Shown here: one piece after another, positions 22,570 through 33,321 of the stretch
How the letters are laid out: every line of letters begins with the position of its first letter
Position numbering within the stretch: the stretch's first letter is position 1
NCBI GenBank assembly: GCA_964016985.1
Contig: OZ024824.1
Coordinates: 50,943,587 to 51,007,586 of the forward strand
Length of the DNA stretch: 64,000 nt
Origin: Anodontia alba
Taxonomy: Eukaryota > Mollusca > Bivalvia > Lucinida > Lucinidae
Reading direction: 5' to 3'
Program-made: the position numbers and the translations under genes
Notes under the pieces: model-generated
The model's database searches: none
Told to the model about the DNA's origin: nothing
Seen by the model: only the letters and a program-made list of their open reading frames with translations

Positions 22570-23335
22570 GTTTCAATTCTGTCAAACAGTACCTAAATGC
22601 TGTACATCTTGTGCATCTGGAAGCAGGTTTACAGAACCCTCTAGAGAAGAATTGGTATGTTTCTGCCATTCTCAAGGGTGTATGCCAGCTTAAGAATTAA
22701 GAAAGATGCCAATTTTCAGAAATTATCGATTACTTTGGATATTTTGAAACAAATTTTCTTAGTTTTGGACTTGCGCAGTTCATTTCATCGGACCTTTTGG
22801 GCAGTGTGCCTAGTCGACTTCTTTTCCTTTTTTTAGGAAATCTAACATTTTGGTTCCATCTCACTTACTTTTTGATGCCGGATGTTCAATTCACAAATGA
22901 GGGTGCTATTCTTACAGTAAGGTAGTCAAAGGTCCTCCATTTCAGGAAGCGAATCCTTTACATTCCCTTGCCCAAAATCCCCTTGTCCCTCAACTGCCTT
23001 GCCTTGACTTAGCTTAGAGTGCCCTCCTTGTTCCCATCCCATGCCACTGTTCAGCTACTCCTGGTTGGGTGCAAGTAATGTCCCCTTGCCACAGTGTCAG
23101 TTTACAGGAAAACTCCATGCCTGTTTGGATGCATCAAAGTATTCAGGGCATAGCTTATGAAGAGGTGGTGCTAGCTTTGCCCATCAATGCGGTTTGCAGG
23201 TGGATTTTGCAAAAATTCAGGGGGACTGGTACAGCAATGCATGTGAGCGCTACCTACAGCCATCACTTGGGTTAAGAAAACAGGTCGCGCAAACTTTGGG
23301 GGCCTCAGTGGGTACCTTTTTACTTGCCAGGTGAA
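22570..23335 (+). pseudogene. DIRS tyrosine recombinase relic
   Basis: Broken frames read VKQYLNAVHLVHLEAGLQNP and NWYVSAILKGV at 22580-22690, degenerate core sequence, then SGHSL followed by a stop in place of the HxxR arginine (TGA at about 23158), RGGASFAHQCG, IQGDW and ACERYLQPSLGLRKQ. The last holds the expected catalytic tyrosine. This is the integrase-like enzyme DIRS elements use instead of a DDE integrase. The lost Arg, further stops and frame changes make it inactive. The C-terminal block is closely similar to that at 40536. Confidence 0.75.
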
Positions 23336-23518
23336 TTGGGGACACAAGTCACTTTATCATGTTGTTGTGGACTGGCCATTGTGTTTTTAGTTATGTGTAT
23401 CAGTGGTTGCCCGATGCAGGGCCCTGAATTTTTTTTTTTTTTTTTTTTTTTTAAATACATGATACTTTGAAGCATATTTTCTTTAGTTGTATGCTACTTA
23501 GTAACATATGTGCTTTGT

Positions 23519-23944
23519 TAGCTCACCTGAGCAGAAGGCTCAAGGTGAGCTGTTGGAATCACTCACCATCCGTCGTCGTCGTTGTCCGTCTGTCCCTCCA
23601 TCCGTCTGTCCACAATCTTTAAACAACGTCTTCTCCTAAACCACTGAGCCAATTTTAACCACAGGATTGATCCTTGGGTGATACTGACTGAAATTGTTCA
23701 AAGATTTGGAATCCATGCAGAATTCTGGTTGCATGGCAACCAAAAGAAAAAAACTTTAAAAATATTCTTGTCAGAAACCACTGGACCGATTTCAGTATAA
23801 TTTTGCAGAAATGATCCTTTGGTGATCTTCTACCAATATTGTTTGTCATGATTCATCAAAAAACATGGTCACTAGGGGGCAGGGCTTATTTCCCCTATAT
23901 ATCTGTATAGAAAACTTTGAAAATCTTCTTGTCAGAAACTCAAA
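23519..23944 (+). mobile_element. 5' fragment of a HINE, GCTCACCTGAGC family
   Basis: TAGCTCACCTGAGC pairs with GCTCAAGGTGAGC, followed by CGTCGTCGTTGTCCGTCTG and about 1.5 units with AACCACTGAGCCAATTT. It is cut at 23945 by the start of a MITE fragment. A poly-T of 23 bases precedes it at 23430-23452. Confidence 0.65.
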
Positions 23945-24347
23945 TTATCTACGCACAATTGAAGCAATTTGCGTTACTTCCCTTTGCCATTCTAGGGAAC
24001 CAGAGTATCCAAAATGGCATCCTAAATTGTTAACCCAATGATTTCTCATTTTCAAACGTAGTTTATCAGCTGGTTTCGATTGAAATTACTTGTTAGACAT
24101 AGGGCACCATTGTAAATTATGCCATTGAGCAATTCTAATCCAATTTTAATTGGGAAATATGGCTGATAGCATGACTGAATGCCATTTATCAGTGATGTCT
24201 CAGCAAACTACCACAGCGACAAATCAAGCGAGTGTTATACATGCCGTTATACATGCATGGTACATGTCTGGACTTATATCGCGCTCCGTTTATATCGCGC
24301 TAGTGGACTTTGGACCCGGAGGACTGCGATATATTGGATCTACAGTG
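23945..24347 (-). mobile_element. Fragment of a pogo/Tigger-like MITE
   Basis: This is the reverse complement of 25476-25860 with moderate divergence. Its right end CCAATATATCGCAGTC (as reverse complement) abuts TA at 24348. The other half of the MITE is missing. Confidence 0.7.
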
Positions 24348-24949
24348 TATTATTTTGAAAATTGAAGTAAAAATGCTGTCTTCCAGAAAAAGTTGGAGTT
24401 TACTTTTCTACTTTGCAAAAAGCTGGAGTCAGAGATAAAAAGTTGGAGTAAAATACTCCAAATTCGGAGTTAAATGTTTGTGTAAGTTTCATGAAGACCC
24501 TGATGGAACTCAGGATTTATGGTTATAACATGGTCCAAAATAGGCATTCTCAGCAAACAAGGTAGCATAACTCCTTGATAAATACATCAACATCCCCGAA
24601 TTTATCCGAGCTTTTATCCCTGACCTACACTTAGTAAGTTTCAGGAAGATCCCATCAAAACTGAAGGACTTGTGATGACAAGGTAAGAAACAGGCATTTT
24701 CAGCAGTCAAGGGGACATAACTTCATGACAGATAGGTTGACCTCACCAGTTTTCAAACTTATCATAGCTTTTATCCCTGACCTACATATATGTAAGTTTC
24801 AAGAGGATCTGATCAAATCTTAGGCCAAAAATCTGTGTTTCCTGTAACCTGACCGACCCTGTCACAACCCCTTCTCCCCACTCTAAACTAAAACCAGAGG
24901 ACCATTCGTCCTGAAATGCTCACCTGACTGCTGAAGAGATGTCAAAATT
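24348..24949 (+). repeat. Diverged tandem units, about 165 bp
   Basis: GTTTCATGAAGACCCTGAT, GTTTCAGGAAGATCCCATC and GTTTCAAGAGGATCTGATC mark three units spaced about 150-170 bp. AGAGGACCATTCGTCCTGAAATGCTCACCTG at the end (24894-24924) resembles the reverse complement of a HINE 3' end. Element borders are unclear. Confidence 0.5.
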
Positions 24950-25475
24950 TAGCCCCAGGGCAGGGCCACACAATACCTGTGGGTAAAATTTTGATGTCAA
25001 TGGATACCTTTTGTCATTGTGACCCACTGGTGCTGCAAGTTTAAACAGTAACTCTTTGAACTGCTTTTTTTTTTTTTTTTACATTTCTTTCATTATTTTA
25101 TGCATGTGTATATTCCCGGGGCAGGACACATAACCCACTGGGGGCAGAATTTTGATGTCAACAGATACGCTCTGTCATTGTGGCTCATCGTTGCAAGTTT
25201 CAAAAATTTCTCTTTGAACTGTGATTTATTTTCAATATTTTTTTCTCATTATTTTAGACGTGTAAAAAGCCAAGGGGCAGGGGCACATAGCCCACTGGGG
25301 GCAGAATTTTGATGTCAAAATTACCCTCTATCATTGTGGATCACAGTTGCAAGTTTCATTTTTTTCCTTTAAACTGCAATTTTCTACATTAATTTTTTTT
25401 TTCATTATTTTATACATGAATATAGCCCAAGAGCAGGGGCACATAAACCCTGGTGCCAGAATTTTAATGTCAATA
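24950..25475 (+). repeat. Tandem array, unit about 155 bp, 3.5 copies
   Basis: Each unit has GGGGCAGG-CACATA, CAGAATTTTGATGTCAA, TCATTGTGG, TGCAAGTTTCA and an A/T-rich CATTATTTTA. It is interrupted at 25475 by the MITE, and the text continues after it (GATACCCCATG). Confidence 0.75.
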
Positions 25476-26487
25476 CAGTGTAGCTCCAATATATCGCGGT
25501 CCTCGGGGTCCAGAGTCCGCTATCGCGATATAAACGGAGCGCGATATAAGTCCCGACATGTACCATGCATGTATAACGGCGTGCAAAACACTCGCTCGGT
25601 TTGTCGCTGTGGTAGTTTGCTGAGACATCACGGATAAATGGCATTCAGTTATGTTGTCACCATATTTCCTAATTAAAATTGGATTAGAATTGCTCAATGG
25701 AATAATTTACAATGGTGCGCTATGTTTAACAAGTAATTCCAATCGAAACCAGCTGATAAACTACGTTTGAAAACAAGAAATCATCGGATTGACAATTTAG
25801 GACGCCATTTTGGATACTCTGGCGAAGGGAAGTTACTCAATTGTGCTAAGATAACTTGAGTTGCTTCCCTTCGCTTATATTGCGGGCGCAAAAAAAAACA
25901 AAGTTAATTTTTTTTTATTATTTTTTTTTATTGTTTGTTTTTGTTTTTTTGACGCAGTTGTTTTCTTCTGAAATATTTATATCTACAGAAGTGTAAAATA
26001 AGCGGACTACGATCTGTGTATGTTGGACAGAAACATCGTAAGACTACTGTCTTGTAAAATTTGCTGGTGTTGAAAAGGAGGTGGACCGTTTTCCCCTGCT
26101 GAGCAAAATTAGTTTGTGGGCATCATTGACTCATTGAGCATTGAGTAGATCTATGTACTAAATGATGATAATGATTACGACAATTACGGCGATATAATTT
26201 ATTGTTTGCCAATTATAATCAACGTGTGCGCTGATTGACACTAAGTTGATTGTTTGTCATATAAAACCTCACACGACTTAGCGTCGGATAGGCGCGAAAA
26301 ATCAATTACCTGAGGCGGAACGCTTTTTTTTTTTCTGAAGATAAACAAAACAACAAACATTTTATGTTTTTAAATTTTTTTTTATTTATTTTTTTTTTTT
26401 GCTTATGGAAAATTTGGGAGCCATGGCCTATTCGCGATATACTGGATTTCGCCAAATAACAGACCGCGATGTATTGGAGCTACACTG
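25476..26487. mobile_element. Pogo/Tigger-like MITE, 1012 bp
   Basis: Perfect-looking ends CAGTGTAGCTCCAAT-ATCGCGGTC in inverted orientation differ at one base in 26, and TA flanks both sides (25474-25475 and 26488-26489). The CAGT start with a TA duplication is typical of the pogo/Tigger branch of Tc1/mariner. No transposase is present; the interior is A/T-rich in its right half with runs of T near 25900 and 26390. Confidence 0.8.
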
Positions 26488-27783
26488 TAGATACCCCATG
26501 TCTAGTATCAATCACCACAAGAATATTGATTTGTTTTTGCGAAATAATTAAAATTCTAACGCGATAATTTATTTTGTTGCAACTGTAATAATGATAGCCT
26601 CAGTCTTATTTCCAAGCATCTGAGCGTGTATCATGTCATGTGATAAATGACATATTGAAGGTTGGCAATATTATTATAAACTTTAGGAAGTATATCTGCC
26701 AGTGTTTCTGTTGCATCTGCTTGTAGCAGGGTGCGTTATAGGCGTCCGCTTTTCCATCCGTCCATCTGTCCATCCGTCAGTCCGTCCGTCTGTCAGTCCG
26801 TCCGTCTGTCAACATTTATGTCGAAGTTCGACATTAATGTCAAAATCAGTATTCTTATCAACTACAAGAACCATCAAACCTTGCATGAAACATCTCCCTG
26901 ACCTCCTGACTTTGCAACATAGGTGTCCGCTTTTCCATTTGTCCGTCCGTTTGTCTGTCCGTCTGTCAACATTTATGTCGAAGTTCGACATTTATGTCAA
27001 AGCTAGTATTCTAATCAACTACAAGACTAAACAACTGTCAAACCTTGCATGAAACATCTCCCTGACCTCCTGACTTTGCGAGATAGGCGTCTGCTTTTCT
27101 GTTCGTCTGTCCATTCGTCCGTCCGTCTGTCAGCAGTTCTGTTATGTCGAAGTTCGACATTTATGTCAAAGTTAGTATTCTTATCAACTACAAGACTAAA
27201 CAACCATCAAACCTTGCATGAAGCATCTCTCTGACCTCCTGACTGCGACATAGGCATCCGCTTTTCAGTTTATCCATCTGTTTGTCTGTCCGTTTTGTCC
27301 ATCTGTCAACATTTATGTCAAAGTTCGACATTTATGTCAAAGTTAGAATTCTAATCAACTACAAGACTAAACAACCATCAAACCTTGCATGAAACATCTC
27401 CCTGACCTCCTGACTTAGTGACATAGGCGTCCACTTTTCCGTTTGTCTGTCTGTCCGTTCGTCTATCCGTCGACATTTATGTCAAAGTTAGTATTCTAAT
27501 CAACTACAAGACTAAACAACCATCAAACCTTGCATGAAACATCTCCCTGACCCGCTGACTTTGCAACATAATCATCCCCTTTTCTGTTCATCCGTCCGTT
27601 TGTCCGTCCGTTCGTCTCAACATTTATGTCGAAGTTCGACATTTACGTCAAAGTTAGTATTCTAATCAACTACAATTCTACAACAACCATCATACCTTGC
27701 ATGACACATCTCCCTGATCTCCTGACTTGGCAGGTACATTGACCCGGTGACCTTGACCTAAATTTCGCGCCACAATGACTTTG

Positions 27784-28640
27784 TCAGTCTGAAAACACTT
27801 CTGCAACAAGGTATATCGGAACCCGAATTTTACGGTGACTTAGTGTACATATTTAGAAAAATTATAGGTAAATCTAACTTTTCGGAGCAATTCAGAAAAC
27901 TTATTAACCATTATAAAAGAATTGGCTATAGCCTGGATATTATGTGGCAGACTGCATGCCTAGTTGTCAACCCAATCATTGTTGATGGCTATGCTTCACT
28001 CTTTAATTGCACGACGGCGGTTCGGGCCTCAGACTCAATGACGGCCTCTTCGTAAAACTTTAACCAGTGGGTTGGGGCTTGACGATATGTCTTTGGCTTG
28101 GCCCACCGTGGTTCAACTATTGGTTTTCATTTACTCTGGCATACAGTAGAATTAGCCATGAGTACTCGTCTTTGTTCATTATAGTGATTAATTTGATTTT
28201 TATGTTTTCGCTTTGATGCATTGACTGAGTTGGGAGCCTTTATGCGAACCAAATTTTAATGTATTTATGTATTAAGAGTAGCATCGGGACCCAGGGTGAA
28301 GTTAGCTAGCTGTAAAAGTGCTTTAAACCCCCCGGTGGTTTGCTCTACCGACCGTTCTAAGGCAGTGGTCCCGGTGTTAGTCTTACTCCTTGTTGCTTTG
28401 TGGTTTATTCTACGAGGCGATTTGTTGTATGTCTTTCCTTGTGTCATTTTGTTCTTGTGTTTTTCAGTCCTTTTAGTATTGCGATTACCTTGCTTGGGGA
28501 AGAGAGAGCTAATCTTAGTGCTTTTCGTACGTTTGTTCGGTTTGTGCTTGTTTAGATTTGTCGGTTTCCTCTTCCTCTTGGGGTCTGGGAAGGGCTGCGG
28601 TTTGTGATTGTGGCACTCCCTGGACTTTTCTCTTACCTTT
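27784..28640 (+). mobile_element. 3' end of an unclassified RT-type retroelement
   Basis: A C-terminal coding tail (27789-28055) is followed by about 585 bp of untranslated sequence ending CTTACCTTTTT. The host array reads GACTTTG | TTTGACACA around it, so TTTG may be a 4-bp target duplication. A second copy of the last 270 bp is at 42698-42965 on the minus strand, sharing the same end, which supports a defined 3' terminus. Confidence 0.6.
27789..28055 (+). pseudogene. C-terminal tail of a retroelement polyprotein
   Basis: An 88-codon frame without a start of its own ends at TAA 28053. It reads LLQQGISEPEFYGDLVY, FRKIIGKSNFSEQFRKLI and TACLVVNPI, a text I associate with the C-terminus downstream of the RT in a widespread bivalve retroelement; I cannot place the clade. 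No RT motif is present because the copy is 5'-truncated. The reading frame is still open across the whole tail, suggesting a relatively young insertion. Confidence 0.5.
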
Positions 28641-29433
28641 TTTGACACAATTTATGTTGACGTTCCAGATCTTCTCAACTATAAGGCCTACAACTACCAA
28701 ACCTTGCATAGTGCATCTCCTAGATGTACTGACTCGGCAGGTACCTTGACCCGGTGACCTTGACCTATATGTTGCGCTCCAGTGACTTTGACACATTTTG
28801 CGTCGATGTTCCATATCTCCTCAACTATAAGGCCTACAACCATCAAACCTTGCAATGTGCTTCTTCTCAATGTACTGACTCGGCAGATACCTTGACCTGG
28901 TGACCTTGACCTATATTTTGGCTGCAGTGACTTTGACATAATTTATGTCAACATTCCAGATCTCCTCAAGTGTAAGACCTCTAACCACCAAACCTTGCAT
29001 AGTGCTTCTCCTAGATGTACTGACTCGGCAGGTATCTTGACCCAGTGACCTTGACCTATATTTTGCACTCCAGTGCCTTTTACACATTTTACTTTGACAT
29101 TCAATATCTCCTCAACTATAAGGCCTACAACCACCAAACCTTGAATAGAGCTTCTCGTCAATGTACGGACTCTGCAGGTAGCTTGAATCGGTGACCTTGA
29201 CCTATATTTCGCACTCCATTGACTTTTACACCTTTTACGTAGCCCTTCCCTATGTCCTCAACTATAAGGCCTTCAGCCACCAAATCTTGTATAGTGCTCC
29301 TTCTCGATGTACTGACTTGGCAGGTACCTTGACCTGGTGACCTTGACCTATATTTTGCACTCCAGTGCCTTTGACACATTTTATGTTGATGTTCGATATC
29401 TCCTCAAATATAAGATCTACAACCACTAAACCT

Positions 29434-29912
29434 CAATATAATTAAAAGAAAATTACCAAAACAATTCTGTGGACATGAAATATTTTCTGTATCTTTTCAG
29501 CATTTTTGGCAAAGTCAAGGTCACTCATGGTTCCTGTCCCAATTTGAAAAACTGCATCGGACATTTTGTCAGCCAATGAAATCTATTCATAGAAATGCAC
29601 AATCGTCTTTAAAAAATCGATTTGCTTCTTTCAGTAGGCTCACAAAAGCGTAGATCTTGACCTATTGGGCCTAAAAAAATAGATGTGTTTCTACTAACCC
29701 GGCTGACCCTGTTTTTGCCAGCAGTGGTTTTTGTAACATACTGAAGCTTGAAGGGTATCGGGAATCGTAAATTAAACTGTAAGGTCAAGTCGATGAGAAC
29801 AGATGTCATGAATTGGTCACAACGATTGTTGCAAACTCTCACTTTATCATATTTTTTACAAAAGTGTGACATTTGAGGTGTTAATACTGATTGTAAAAAT
29901 AAAAATAAAAAG
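29434..29912. other. Unassigned stretch
   Basis: No array or transposon text. It immediately precedes a first-exon candidate and could include its promoter; no TATA or clear initiator was identified. Confidence 0.3.
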
Positions 29913-30036
29913 ATGGCGGGTCTATTTACAATGGCTCAGCAGTCTACACACAAATACACTGCACTCGGCGCCTGCATTCATCTGCTCACCTTTTTGGGGA
30001 TGTCTACTTTGCTTGTTTTATTGTTTTTCAAAGCAG
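29913..30036 (+). CDS. Candidate first exon of a host gene with a membrane segment
   Basis: ATG at 29913 sits in AAAGATGGCGGG, a favourable start context. The frame gives about 41 residues: a short polar N-terminus (MAGLFTMAQQSTHKYTA) and a hydrophobic stretch (ACIHLLTFLGMSTLLVLLFF) that could be a signal anchor. AAAGCAG|GTGCGAGT at 30036 is a credible donor. Without splicing the frame continues to 30240 with proline-rich text unlike the start, which favours an exon end at the donor. The product is not recognised and no second exon was found. Confidence 0.35.
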
Positions 30037-30331
30037 GTGCGAGTAAACAGTGTTGCAATAGTCGTTTGGCCCCACTGCCCACCCCACCTCCCCGCCCCCA
30101 CATCTCTAAGTTATGCAAAACTGGTGGATCTTGGGAGTGTTACTTACTGCAAGGTTTCACAACGTTATCCACGTCACCCTTGGCCATGCTCCATAAGTGG
30201 CACAAAATTTATTCTACGTTTATTTTAGACACCTCACTGTAAATGTATATACACAGAGACCAACAATTTCGTGTCCATTTTAAAAGCTGAGAAAAGACAA
30301 AAGTCGAATGTGGGAACTGCGCACAAGTAAA
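30037..30331. other. Unassigned stretch, possible first intron
   Basis: Follows the candidate donor at 30036. A pyrimidine-rich patch with CCACCCCACCTCCCCGCCCCC lies at 30079-30100. A mariner is inserted at 30332. Confidence 0.3.
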
Positions 30332-30333
30332 TA

Positions 30334-31621
30334 CGAGGGCAAGTCAATAAGTAACCAGCCTATCCCATTTCCAATCAACTGAGACACCCAAGCTTTTCAT
30401 GCCTTGTTTCAATACATGTTTTAGGCCTGAGGGCAAAATTGCACCCTTATCATGTCATTCACTCATAAGATATTGAATGTCAAACATGGCTAGTGATGCA
30501 AAAGTAAGCTTTTCATCAAAAGTTGAGTACTGTGCTGTAATTTGGTACTTGTATTTGAAAGGGAAAACAGGTCAGGAAATACATTGTGAGTTGACCAATG
30601 TTTATGGGTCTTCTGCACCATCGTATGCACAAGTTAAATTCTGGGTTGGGGAATTCAAACGCAGTAGAACGTCTTTAGAAGATGAAACCAGGTCTGGACG
30701 CCCATCAGATGCCACCGATGAAGAAATGTGTAACAAAGTACGGGATCTGGTGTACTCTGATAGGCGAATTAAGGTGGAAGAAATAGCGAATGCATTACAC
30801 ATTTCACATGGTAGTGTTTCGACAACTTTACATGATCGCTTGGGTATGAACAAGCTAACAGCCCGTTGGGTCCCAAAATCCCTTAGCGACGAGCAAATGG
30901 CAACCAGAGCATCAGTATACAGCACATTGTTGAAGCGGTTTAGGTCAAAGGAAGATGATTTCCTTTCACATCTGGTGACTGTAGATGAGACCTAGGTCCA
31001 TTATTATGAGCCAGAGAATAAAGCTTAAAGTCGCCAGAGTGTAGGGCCGGGGTCTCCGAGGCCAAAGAAGTTCAAAACGCAACCCTCTGCTGGCAAGGTG
31101 ATGACAACTGTATTTTGGGATGCACAAGGCGTTATTATGTTGGACTTTCTAGCAAAGAAAAGTACAATAACAGGTGCGTATTATGCAAATTTGCTCGACT
31201 AACTGAGAATTGTGATACGTGAAAAATGCTGAGGTAAACTTTCCAAAGGGATTCTGCTCCAACAGGACAATGCGAGAGTCCACACTTGCAAAATTGCAAT
31301 GGATGCTGTTGAGCGGAATGGGTACGAGCTAATACCACACCCCGCCTATTCTCTGGACTTAGCTCCTAGTGACTATTTCCTATTCCCAAACTTGAAAAAG
31401 GATATCCGTGGATGTCATTTCCGGTCCAACGAAGAAGTCGTGGCGGCAGTTGAGTAGTAGGTAGGTCAGAGATAAGGACCCTGGCTTCTTCAGTTCTGGG
31501 CTGATGGCACTGGAACACCGTTGGTCCAAGTGCATCATTCTAGAGGGCAATTACATTGAAAAAGAAGAGATCGATCTCACCCAGAAATAAGTTAGGCTGG
31601 TTACTTATTGACTTGCCCTCG
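30334..31621 (+). mobile_element. Mariner-type DNA transposon, degraded
   Basis: Inverted ends CGAGGGCAAGTCAATAAGTA and their complement, alike for about 28 bp, are flanked by TA at 30332-30333 and 31622-31623. The 1288-bp length is normal. The subfamily differs from the mariner at 19096 in ends and protein. Confidence 0.92.
30477..31590 (+). pseudogene. Mariner transposase, DD34D, several stops
   Basis: The N-terminal half is open for 172 codons: helix-turn-helix text ELTNVYGSSAPSYAQVKFW, the linker SRSGRP-like TRSGRPSDA, a second helix-turn-helix ALHISHGSVSTTLHDRLG and RWVPKSL. The frame ends at VTVDET where the usual Trp codon has become TAG (30993). Beyond it the same protein is recognisable with further stops: LLQQDNARVHTCK holds the second Asp and HPAYSLDLAPSDYFLF the third, 34 residues apart. 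The C-terminus reads GNYIEKEE before TAA at 31590. At least five stops or frame changes; inactive. Confidence 0.9.
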
Positions 31622-31901
31622 TAGTTTCCATTTAGATTTTCCTTCTGTCCTCAGGTTTTTCAATAGATTGTTGTAAAAAGAACAAAGAATAAACCCAGGA
31701 CACATTGCGTACTAATAAGTCATTATCTACATTAGTTACTTGAAAATTTGCTGTCAAGACTACAGGTTTTGGCATCATGAGTAGTAATGACAGTGCACAT
31801 TGTCACTTTTTTGAATGGCGGTTACAAGGCTTGAGAACGATGATTTGTCAACAGATATAAAGGTGCACAAAAATATGAGAATAAAACATTTGATAAGTAT
31901 T

Positions 31902-33321
31902 TATACCCCCTGCAAACTTTGTTTGTGGGGGGGGGTATAACTATTTTCACGTCCGTCCATCCGTGTGTCCGTTTGTGTGTCCATCTGCGACGCTGTTTTT
32001 TTCCTAATATCTTGAAAATGCAGTGATGGATATTCTTCAGTTTCTGCAGACACATTGATATCAATAAGATGTATCTACATAAGAGAAAGTAGGGGCTAGG
32101 GGCCAATTCTCTTGGACATATTGCCCTTTGTAAAATTTTTTTCTTAATGCAGAAAAAAGGCAGAAAAAGGTTTTGTATGCACTCTATATCTTTAACCAAT
32201 GGCTGGAATTTGACCAAACTAGCATAGATACATCATCAGGATGGGGGGAAGAAATGATTAGATTTTGATGACCTTGACCTTATTTTCAAGGTCACTACAT
32301 TATAAATACTCAAAAAGGAGCCTAAAGGATCCTTGTTAATGAAGTAAAAAGTTTGTGTGCACAATATCTCTTTAACCAATGGTTGGAATTCGACGGAACT
32401 AGCACAGATACATCATAAGGATGGGGCAAAGAAATGATTAGATTTTGGTGACCTTGACCTTATTTTCAAGGTCACTACACTATAAATACTCAAAAAAGTG
32501 AGCCTTGTTAATTCAGTAAAAAGTTTGTGTGCACATTATCTCTTTAACCAATGGATGGAATTTGACCAAACTAGCACAGATACATCATCAGTATGGGGGA
32601 AAGAAGTGATTAGATTTTGGTGACCTTGACCTTATTTTCAAGGTCACTACATTATAAATACTAAAAAAGGAGCCTAAAGGAGGCTTGTTAATGGGAACTA
32701 GCACAGATACATCATAAGGATGGGGGAAAGAAGTGATTAGATTTTGGTGACCTTGACCTTGTTTTCAAGGTCACCACATTATAAATGCTCAAAAAGGAGC
32801 CTTGTTAACGAAGTAAAAAGTTTGTGTGCCCAATATCTCTTTAACCAATGGCTGGAAATAGACAGAACTAGCACAGATACATCATAAGAATGGGGCAAAG
32901 AAATGATTAGATTTTGGTGACCTTGACCTTATTTTCAAGGTCACTACACTATAAATACTCAAAAAGTGAGTCTTGTTAATGCAGTAAAAGGTTTGTGTGC
33001 ACATTATCTCTTTAACCAGTGGCTGGAATTTGACCAAACTAGCACAGTTACATCATCAGGATGGGGAAAGAAGTGATTAGATTTTGATGACCTTGACCTT
33101 ATTTTCAAGGTCACTACATTATAAATACTCAAAAAGTGTGCCTTGTTAATGCAGTAAAAAGTTTGTGTGCACACTATCTCTTTAACCAATTGCTGGTTTT
33201 ATTAGATTTTGGTGACCTTGACTTTATTTTCAAGGTCACGCTGGCACTTTGAAACTTAAATTTTGTTAGAAAAACGTTTTATGCTTTATGCGGGGGGTAT
33301 CGAATAAGCGCTGCTTATTGA
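31902..33321 (+). mobile_element. HINE-type element, TATACCCCC family
   Basis: The 5' hairpin is TATACCCCCTGCAAAC/GTTTGTGGGGGGGGGTATA, then CGTCCGTCCATCCGTGTGTCC. Six to seven units of about 140-190 bp have TTTAACCAATGG-TGGAA, AGCACAGATACATCAT and TTGACCTTATTTTCAAGGTCAC. The 3' end has GGGGGGTAT (inverted arm) and the hairpin AATAAGCGCTGCTTATT. This family lacks the CTTGT end. Confidence 0.7.

Larger units (their letters stand above)
20520..23350 (+). mobile_element. DIRS-type retroelement relic with replaced middle
   Basis: Gag-like ORF, N-part of RT and C-part of a tyrosine recombinase follow each other in DIRS order. The region between RT motif A and the recombinase is missing; in its place sit a mariner fragment (22207-22396) and a HINE 3' end (22397-22569). 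Terminal repeats are not identified. Confidence 0.75.
26709..29433 (+). mobile_element. HINE-type element with two arrays, second copy
   Basis: Same family as 3021-5155: hairpin TTGCATCTGC/GCAGGGTGCGTTA, CCGTCCATCTGTCC microsatellite, array 1 to about 27745 (TTTATGTCGAAGTTCGACA units, seven copies) and array 2 to 29433 (CGGTGACCTTGACCTATAT units). The 3' end with inverted arm is missing. Array 2 is interrupted at 27784-28640 by a retroelement 3' end. Confidence 0.75.

Noticed and set aside
28265..28648. 127-codon minus-strand frame, basic and Lys-rich
   Set aside because: It is antisense to the untranslated tail of a retroelement and recurs with it at 42698; no start or domain.
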